Origin: Lepas anatifera
Lineage: Eukaryota; Arthropoda; Thecostraca; Lepadidae
DNA: 64,000 nucleotides
Direction of reading: 5' to 3'
Assembly (NCBI GenBank): GCA_034440635.1
Contig: JAOTON010001354.1
Location: 558,001 to 622,000, forward strand
The translations under genes were made by a program, and so were the position numbers. Shown in pieces: positions 56,975-64,000 of the stretch (its first letter is position 1; the number at the start of each line of letters is the position of its first letter). The notes under the pieces are model-generated. The model saw only the letters and a list, made by a program, of their open reading frames with translations. It was not told the DNA's origin and did no database searches.

Positions 56975-57350
56975 CCGTCCTATCCCGTCCCACAAAGTGT
57001 ATTTAAAGACTTATCCCGTTTTATACCCTTCCATAAAATGTATCTAAAAACAGGTCCCGTCCCATCTTATCCCACAAAGTGTACCCAAAAACTGGTCCCG
57101 TTCCATCTTGTCCCACAAAGTGTATCCAGAAACTTGTCCCGTCCCATCGTGTCCCACAAATGGTATCCAGAAACTTGTCCCGTCCCATCGTGTCCCACAA
57201 AGCGTATCCAGAAACTTGTCCCGTCCCATCGTGTCCCACAAATTCTATCTAAAAACTTGTCCCGTCCCACCTTACCACACAAAGTCTATCTAAAAACTTG
57301 TCTCATCTTGTCCCTCAAAGTGTATCTAAAAACTGGTCCCATCTCATCCC
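56975..57350. repeat. 41-bp tandem repeat, about nine copies
   Basis: Units contain GTATCCAGAAACTTGTCCC followed by GTCCCATCGTGTCCCACAAA. GTATCCAG recurs at 57122, 57163 and 57204, an exact 41-bp period. Outer copies are more degenerate (TTATCCC, GTATCTAAAAACTGG). Overlapping open frames on both strands come from the repeat. It ends about 10 bp before TTAA element C. Confidence 0.93.
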
Positions 57351-57363
57351 ATTTAGTTCTTAA

Positions 57364-58392
57364 CCCTCGCCCCACCGGGGGGGCCATCGATGGCCCCCCT
57401 AAGGTTTTTCCGGGATAGCAGAAAAACGACGAGGCGCAGCACCGCGGTTGAGCGCTCTACCTCTCACTGCATCATTTTCCCATCATCCCTGAAATTTTTT
57501 ACCCCGGGTCACCCAAGGTCAGGTCACCAGACGAGGTCAACCAAGGTCACCTCACTTCACCTTTAGAGCTCTGTAAGAGCTACATTTCAAAGTCGATCGA
57601 TTTGAAACTTCCTACACTTCATGACCCCTCCAGGGTCTACAAGGTGTATATCCGGGATTTTTCGATTTCGTGCCCTGAGGTCAGGTCACGAGGCGACCTC
57701 TCCCATTGGAAAAGCATGGGGAAAAGCTATTTCATGATATAAAAGCCACAAAAATGATTGCAAATACTCAGACTGCTCAGAACAACGTTTTTGGACACCC
57801 TTTCACGGATCCCAGGGGTCATATTTGCCCTTTGACTTTTCCAAGGTCATCCAAGGTCACCAGAGGTCAAAAACAGTATTTTGACAATAACTTTTGACCT
57901 AATTGAGCTAGAGCGGTGAAACAAACACCATCGTGTTTGTCTTGTCACTGGCTTTCATTTGATATACGGCAAGGTCACTTTTTGACCTTTCGTGACCTCA
58001 GGTCATATTAGGTCACGAGGTGACCTCTGGCGGTCAAACCACTGGCGGGAGGTCTTTACGTTCCACATAGCGGAAAAAGTACTGGCAATTTGCTATCAAA
58101 TGTTCTTTACCAGGCCTCAATAGCTCTAATGACATAAGAGGTATGCCCAGTTTGCTTAATCATTGCATATTTGAGTGAAAATAGCCGATCTTGACCTAAT
58201 TTGACCTCTGGAGGTCAAACCATTGACCTGAGCACTAAAACATGCGAAGTAATTTCTTACTGAATTTACGCGAGCTTTCTATTGCACTTTGCAGATTTGC
58301 GCTAACGCCCATATTTTCGGAGTTAGAGGGGGGGCCATCGATGGCCCCTTCGGTGGGGCGAAGGTGGCGCCGGACCCCCGGTGGGGCGCGGG
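57364..58392. mobile_element. TTAA element C, AGGTCA-rich
   Basis: Flanked by TTAA at 57360-57363 and 58393-58396, length 1029 bp. The left end is CCCTCGCCCCACCGGGGG and the right end reversed is CCCGCGCCCCACCGGGGG, then a subterminal second copy TTCGCCCCACCGAAGGGG. Inside each end is a perfect palindrome centred on ATCGAT (arms GGGGGGCC left, 57378-57399; GGGGCC right, 58331-58348). The left continues CCTAAGGTTTTTCCGGGATA and AAAAACGACGAGGCGCAG. About 20 AGGTCA/TGACCT words were counted by eye. It encodes no transposase. It is non-autonomous and the most intact member. Confidence 0.88.
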
Positions 58393-58396
58393 TTAA

Positions 58397-58689
58397 GTGG
58401 CATTATGAGAAAAGTTGTTATGTTTCATCACGTCCCAAACGAAACAAGAACAATTTCATCCCCGATTCCCTTCCAACCCATCCCAATATTCCATCCCTGT
58501 CTCTCATTCCCTATATGTCAGTTAGTTGTTGTTGAGAGACCTCTTTTCTGCCCAGAGCCCAGCTGCATGGACCGATGTCAACCGCACCTGACCACTCTGC
58601 CGTGCGAACCCACCGACTGTGCAGGTGGGTCTCGGGTGATGCTGCTAATGAACAATTATAGTGCATTGCTGTCTTTGGAGATCTGTATG
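58397..58689. other. Short intergenic spacer
   Basis: CATCCC-type words continue the pyrimidine-rich character of the DNA before element C, as expected if the element split a longer repetitive tract. No gene. Confidence 0.45.
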
Positions 58690-58857
58690 GCCAGAAGGCA
58701 GTATTCGAGCGGTAGAGTTAAGGTCCCGGGTTCAAGTCCCGGCGGAGCCTCTGAATAAGTCGATCTGATCCCCAAAATCCCTTCCACCAGGGTGAGAGTT
58801 GGCGACGCCGTATGACCCTGGCAGTTGGTGCGTCGTTAAACCCCAACAATTATTATG
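58690..58857 (+). mobile_element. tRNA-derived SINE (type 1), copy 2
   Basis: Box B GGGTTCAAGTCCC (about 58728-58740), then GGCGGAGCCTCTGAATAAGT, TTGGCGACGCCGTATGACC and the GTCGTTAAACCCCAACAATT tail, closely matching 48957-49130. Its tRNA head is more diverged near box A (GAGCGGTAGAG). Confidence 0.87.
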
Positions 58858-60009
58858 ATAGCGCCAGGAAAACTTTTCATTAAAAATAATTCCCAAATTC
58901 TTAGTTCATAAATGGTTACTACGATGACTACACTAAATAACTTTTAGCGATGAAAATGAGCCTAGTTCCATTTTCATGAAATATATAAAATACTTTCCAT
59001 ATCTCCTAGTGTCAATACATCTTGCATTTTTCTTCCTTTTTTTCTTTTTAGTTGCCTCTTTTGATTTAGCTGTTTTTAGTTTGCTTGTCGCTACCCTAAA
59101 TTTGATTATATTTCGTGAACTTTAAATACAACATTGAAATTTGATTAAAATTACATCACACAAATATGCATCATTCATACGGAGCGAATGCATTACGGCA
59201 AAAAACATTGTTTATTGCTTCTATTGAACGACCTAGGGCATCAACGCGGAAATTAAATGTTGCACCAATTTTGTAAATCACTTTGTCTGGAACCACTGGT
59301 CTGCGATGCCGTACAAAACATGCGGTTCCTGGAGTCTTGCTCGATTCTTAGCCACGTTAGTTTTAGTGCCTACGAGCTTATCCTGTGATCGCTTTAGAGT
59401 TTCCTTCGTCGTACCCCATCTATTTATGGTGTACATCTTCGCAAATATATGTATGGATTCAAACGTGGCGCCATAGCTTTTCTTGTTCCATTGGAGGGGG
59501 TTAGGACGGCTCAGATCTGACTATGATCAGAAGGGGAGGGAGCGGGAGGCAATACCGGAATTGGACTGCTGCCTTGAGAAAAGCTATTAAGGCAGTTAAA
59601 AAAAACTGAAAGTAGGAATATTTACGTTATTTGGCGTCGATAAGAGGGGAAGGGCAAAATGATGCGTCTGACACCACAATGTTGGGGGTACGTCCCCCTG
59701 GTTCACGATTTGCGACAACACTCATCTTCCCTGCTCTTTTAAAGGCCATGAATGTGCAAATATTATCGTTTGGTCTAGGTCCAAGGCTGAAGGCTGATTT
59801 AAGCTAGCGTATTTGATGCCACTATTCCACCTTTGCTAAGCTTAGAGTTGGATGGAAGTGTTCGTGCTTTACTCAGAATGTATTTGTCATATCATATCTA
59901 CCCATGTACACAAAACGTCCCCTCCCTGCTGCCGTCCCTGTCCCTCACTTTAACAACATACACCTATAAACAAGCACCAACATAGTCACCCCAATATACG
60001 TAGGTATTT
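58858..60009. other. AT-rich intergenic DNA, no gene seen
   Basis: No coding or RNA feature. G-rich words near 59494-59700 may be transposon debris. Confidence 0.5.
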
Positions 60010-60360
60010 CAACCCGCTACGTTATCCCTCCCGATCACGACTCCAGCTCGGTCAACAGAATCCTGGCCGTGACCCCGCTGACCTCTGTGCCTCGCGGGCA
60101 TTTAGCTGCTGGTGAGTGCGGCGAATGGCGGTCGCTGATTGGTGGGCGGGCGTTCAGTTGCTTTACGATAGATTCAGTGAAAATTATTCAATGGAAATTA
60201 TAACATTACAAAAATGTACCTTGGCATTTATTGGCAGTGTAATTTCTAGAAATCCCTGGCCACAATGTGTCCCTATTTCCTCTAATATTTGCTCACTAAC
60301 CAAAGTCGTTCTTCGTCTCAGACGGGAGGGTCGCTGAGTACGCTAATGCATTAGCTTTGA
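60010..60360. other. CNE-like block with GCTAATGCATTAGC palindrome
   Basis: A moderately GC-rich patch (60020-60150) is followed by AT words GAAAATTATTCAATGG, TTGGCATTTATTGGCAG and CCTCTAATATTTGC. A perfect 14-bp palindrome with two inverted TAAT cores lies at 60342-60355. It may be regulatory, and no ORF is supported. Confidence 0.35.
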
Positions 60361-60658
60361 GACAGTCTCTGAGTAGAGAGGATGTGGCCCAGACTGGAGG
60401 CAATCCTTGGAGGGAGAGGGGGGCATTTGCGTCATAAAACTAACAACCGTCTAATACAGTGCACACTGTAGCACTATCCCATTAAAGAGGAGCACATGCT
60501 ACATTGCTCCGCGTTGTGCATGCTACTCCATACGGGGCTAATGCTCATTGGCAAAGTTGATCTGCGCCTGCAAAGGTGTTATATTTGGAAATTCAGGCAA
60601 AAAGTGTCAGCTTCACAGGGGTGAGGGGAGGGGTATGACTGGATAGGATGGAGGATTT

Positions 60659-60732
60659 GGATGATAGGACTGATGATGACGGACGGATGATAGGACTGAT
60701 GATTACGGACGGATGATAGGACTGAATGATAG
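60659..60732. repeat. 26-bp tandem repeat, 2.8 copies
   Basis: GATGATAGGACTGATGAT plus GACGGACG or TACGGACG recurs with a 26-bp period and then breaks off after GATGATAGGACTGA. Confidence 0.9.
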
Positions 60733-60776
60733 AACGGTTGTGCATATAGCCATCGTCAGCTATGGGAAAATCCTAA

Positions 60777-61787
60777 CACGCGCCCCACTGGGGGAGGGGC
60801 GAAACTCGCCCCATTCCTGGTTTTTCCCAGATAACGCAAAAACGAAGAGACGCAGAATAACGCAACTTACAGTACCTTATTCCTGATCAATTTAACACAT
60901 CTGACCAAATTTCGAGATAAAGTCCTGTCAGGTCAAGGAGCTATTTAAGGTCAAGTGACCCGACCTCAAAACCTAAAATCACGAGTTTGAAGCGGCACCC
61001 AGGAAACACCAGAGAACCGATCAGTTTGAAACCTTCACAAGATGATGAGATCATAAGGGTCTACAAATCTGCTATCTCGGAATTTCGATATTGTTGAATA
61101 AAGGTGGGGTCAATTTTGTAGTCACCCCATTAAAAGTCTATGGTGAAAAATGGAATGGGCTCGTTTTCCGTAAACACTGAATAGATAAAGCTGAAAATCC
61201 TCAAAAAGCCTATTCTTACTACGATCTTGACAATAAAGTTGAGTTTTTGAGTATCTAACCTCTCAAAGGTCATGTCAGGTCACAAGAGCACTGAGTGATC
61301 GTTTTACCAATAACTTCTCACTGAATTGAGATAAAGCTTCCATTTCAATTGCATTGTGCTTATAGAGTCACGGAAAGTTGATTGATATGCAGCATGACCA
61401 TACCAGGTCACTCTGTAATCCTGACCTAGCTCGAGATCAGGTCATTTTCACTATTTGACCTAGAAAGGTCATATAAGACATCATTCGATTTGCCGCGATG
61501 AGAGGAATCCAATGATGCATAAAGGTTTGCTCTAGCTCCCTTGAGAGCATATCTAGAGAGAGAAACGTACACTGCTCTGTTGTAAGCCTATGGAACCTTC
61601 TGTGACCTATGTTGACCTCAATATTGACCTGAAATAAACATTATTCGTATACAATCTTTTGTGTCTTCTCAAGAGCTTTCAAAAACCGCCCGCAATTTTT
61701 CTTTAGTTTTCGTGGGAGATGAGATACGAAGGGGGGAAACTTCCCCCAGCGGGGCGCGTCATTCCAGGGACCCCAGCGGGGCGCGCG
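60777..61787. mobile_element. TTAA-type element D, AGGTCA-bearing
   Basis: Flanks are CTAA (60773-60776) and ATAA (61788-61791), each one change from TTAA. Left end CACGCGCCCCACTGGGGG; right end reversed CGCGCGCCCCGCTGGGG, followed by a subterminal second copy ACGCGCCCCGCTGGGGG. Stems are GGGGCGA/TCGCCCC with loop AAC (60796-60812) and GGGGGAA/TTCCCCC with loop AC (61732-61747). The left continues TGGTTTTTCCCAGATAACGC and AAAAACGAAGAGACGCAG, matching element C. About 12 AGGTCA/TGACCT words. Non-coding. Confidence 0.8.
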
Positions 61788-61791
61788 ATAA

Positions 61792-62309
61792 TTATGTTTG
61801 TTTGAATAATTAGAAACGCTTTCACAAAACGTTATTTATCTTTATGTGCAGTCCTATGGTGGACTTGTAGGTAGTCACGGTGGACCTCACTTTGACAGGA
61901 AAGCCTTTGTAGCTGTATTTGACAGGTAAATCCACCCCGAACCATGTGAAGCTGCTGTTCCTGCCGTACGTATGGTAGACACGTGACAGGAAGTAGCACC
62001 TTCAGTTCGCTTGCCGCAGAATAAGCCGTTTAAGCAAGTCGAGACCCACCTTACTTTTGCTGGACTTTGTGTAGGTACATACGTACCAGGATAGCGTTTA
62101 TGTATTTAGTATAGGTCCGGTACATATTGTAAGTGAATTATTACGCTTGCAGGTAAAAACCGTTGTTTCCTATTCTGATGGGATTACTTTTAGAATGCAC
62201 ACTTTGTTTTTAGTGGCTTGTTGATTCTGCTTCCTTATTCCTGTAGCTAACAATAATCAACTCACGGCACTGGAACAAGGACCAAAATACCATCAATATT
62301 GATAGAAAA
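61792..62309. other. Intergenic DNA, no gene seen
   Basis: AT-rich DNA with TACATACGTACC words; no feature recognised. Confidence 0.45.
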
Positions 62310-62800
62310 CAAGTCCATTTTGCCAGCGCCAACCGTTCTCTTCATCAGCAAACGTCTTCAGGTCAAGGTCGCAACGTCTGGGGTACAGGAAGAGGCAGTC
62401 ATAGAAAACGTGGCCGCAAACGACACTAATTTCTACCACAGATGAGGTCCTGAATATTTGGAAGCACCGCATCAGTTGGCTCTGCTCCGCACACTGTTCG
62501 GATAGTTGGCCGGTGAGCCTGGAAGCGTCGAGCGTCACCGTTCCATGATCTTCACTTTCAACCGGCGAACAATCACGCTGGTGACGGGAGCATGGAATTC
62601 GAACAGCCAACACAAACAGAGGCACCGGGTGGCGGGGATCGCGCCGCCCTGACGCGACACCCCTTCCCCCCCCCCAGCCCCCCATCACATCGGGCCGGAG
62701 GAGGTGCAATAATGACAGAGACAATGCAGCTGGCCGACGACACGGCACGGCACACTCAGAGTCCGACTGAGTGATTGCGATCATCAACGAGCTTCGCAGG
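62310..62800. other. GC-richer patch with an unassigned minus-strand frame
   Basis: A 164-codon minus-strand frame (62293-62787) spans this patch. Its part encoding LMRCFQIFRTSSVVEI and LDLKTFADEENGW looks less biased than other GC-rich frames, but I recognise no domain, there is no clear start context, and it overlaps a C-run of ten. It is not called a gene. Confidence 0.3.
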
Positions 62801-63053
62801 CAGACCAGACATTCAATTTACAATGGTTCAAAGTAGGCTAAGACTTAGGTGGTGTAATTATTAGCTCCTGTACATATATTGAGCCACCTCAAGATCAGTC
62901 ATGGTTCACGGTCACCATTCATCCATAATTACTGGGATGTAGGATTTTTGGAGCTGAGAGCCTAACGAACTTCAGCAGTCAGCATCACTACCTCTAAGTC
63001 TGATTGAAACAATTACATATAACTTATATCTACGATGCTACTATATTGTATTC
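62801..63053. other. Intergenic DNA beyond the retrotransposon tail
   Basis: Ordinary AT-rich DNA. No feature. Confidence 0.45.
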
Positions 63054-63492
63054 TATTTATTTATTTATTTATTCATCGTTGATGAGCAACAGGTAAACCC
63101 CAATTACAGCTCAAGTCACGTTGGTAAAACACACATATTTACAAAACACAATAAAAGAGATGATGTAAATAAGCGCTTAAATAACCGATGCTCATGTAAC
63201 CCTTAGTGGGCGACCAATATCACAGCATGCATGAGCTTAAAATATCCGATGAGGTGGACATGGCATACACGAATGACTAAAATGTATTGTATGCCAATAA
63301 TCAACGGCCATGGTCTAGATGTAAATTAAAAATTTGGGTAAACACATTGATAAATACATGATGAGATGATGAACAGGGCAATGGTACACGGTAAAAAACA
63401 TGATAAAACATAAAAACACAACACGCATGAATCACTAAGGCATCTGTTTAACATACGTGCGCACCTGAGATCTGAACTGGCCAAAAGTGGAT
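63054..63492 (-). mobile_element. 3' UTR and (AAAT)n tail of a non-LTR element
   Basis: On the minus strand the sequence ends in TTGCTCATCAACGATGAAT followed by (AAAT)n at 63074-63054. This is the short-unit tail typical of CR1/Jockey-type elements, downstream of the RT segment that begins at the window edge. Confidence 0.75.
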
Positions 63493-64000
63493 CTAAAAGG
63501 GTCCGCGCGTTGGCAGGCAGTGAGAAAAGAGTTTACTGCAGAGGCAGCACGACAGAACAGTCCAGATCTTATCGTTTCCACCCTGGCATAAGGTACCTTG
63601 TAGGAAAGTTATATTTCCCACTCTCGTGTTTCGCGCAGGGACATGGAGTGGGAAGCTCCCGAGCAGGAGGGCAGAGTCCACATTGCTAGTGAGAATTTTG
63701 TGAGCGAAAAGAACATCGTACTGATATCTTCTATTTGCAAGACTAGTGTTTTTGAACAATTTCAGAAGGTCTGTGTATGCCAAAGATGTTGAGGGAACGC
63801 GGGTCGTAGCAGCGAGCCAAATAAGAAATTTATGCTGAATTTTTTCGAGTCTGTCGAGATGTGTCCTGGCAGCTCCCCCCCGAGATGACGCAACCGAATT
63901 CTAAAACGGACCTGATGTTGCCGAAATATGCTGCCAGAAGAGGTTCCGGTTTCAGTCCTCCCACTGCATGGTTCGACTGGAGAGTCCTGATCATCACGCC
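63493..64000 (-). pseudogene. Non-LTR retrotransposon RT C-terminus, continues past window
   Basis: Minus-strand pieces read LLAAYFGNIRSVLEFGCVIS, THLDRLEKIQHKFLIWLA, then YTDLLKLFKNTSLANRRYQY, DVLFAHKILTSNVDSALLL and FPLHVPARNTR. This is the thumb and C-terminal tail of a CR1/Jockey-type ORF2 reverse transcriptase, which reverse-transcribes its mRNA at a nicked target. At least one frameshift lies near 63880, after CVISGG, and the region after NTRVGN loses the family pattern, so it is probably dead. HKFLIWL is shared with the copy at 51.8 kb. The 5' part lies outside the window. Confidence 0.88.

Noticed and set aside
62293..62787. 164-codon minus-strand frame
   Set aside because: Partly plausible composition but no known domain, and the N-terminal half is GC/C-run low complexity. 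Kept only as an unassigned frame.

Overview
This is repeat-rich, gene-poor nuclear DNA from an invertebrate animal. I found no complete protein-coding gene of cellular function. Three things point to an invertebrate. A nuclear copy of mitochondrial nad4 (about 12424-12909, minus strand) only reads as ND4 when AGA/AGG are taken as serine, which is the invertebrate mitochondrial code. The mobile-element mix (a Penelope-like element with a GIY-YIG domain, two CR1/Jockey-type retrotransposon ends, tRNA-derived SINEs, hAT-type MITEs) is usual for protostomes. Long CA/GT, TA and GA microsatellites are abundant. An arthropod such as a crustacean is plausible but not shown. Layout, left half: 1-9.4 kb is unique-looking DNA of ordinary AT content with one GC-rich island and a hAT-like MITE. 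9.4-12.9 kb holds two diverged copies of an AGGTCA-rich repeat, a 27-bp satellite and the nad4 NUMT. 13-18 kb is GC-rich island DNA plus one weak candidate exon. 18.76-21.35 kb is a DNA element with 24-bp terminal inverted repeats, containing a tRNA-SINE and a TG microsatellite. 21.4-33.9 kb alternates GC-rich, CpG-dense islands with AT-rich DNA and contains a 102-bp-arm foldback sequence and a clean hAT MITE with a perfect 8-bp target duplication. Layout, right half: about 33.96-38.10 kb is a minisatellite of roughly one hundred 40-bp units, open in all three plus-strand frames because its period is not a multiple of three; those frames are artefacts of the repeat. 38.5-61.8 kb contains four members of what looks like one diverged transposon family: TTAA-flanked (two exactly duplicated TTAA or near it in every case), about 1-1.2 kb, non-coding, with a short G/C stem-loop just inside each end and, in three of the four, dense AGGTCA/TGACCT motifs. 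Between them lie a Penelope-like element cut off at a GT microsatellite, a retrotransposon 3' end, SINE copies, a 41-bp tandem repeat and further GC-rich islands. The window ends inside a second CR1/Jockey-like element on the minus strand. The only coding sequence I can support is therefore mobile-element or mitochondrial in origin, and all of it is truncated or broken. The repeated GC-rich islands, with homeodomain-type and forkhead-type words and no ORFs, are compatible with a regulatory gene desert, but that is inference. The most unusual item is the TTAA family with conserved end architecture, changing stem sequences and a heavy load of nuclear-receptor half-site-like motifs.
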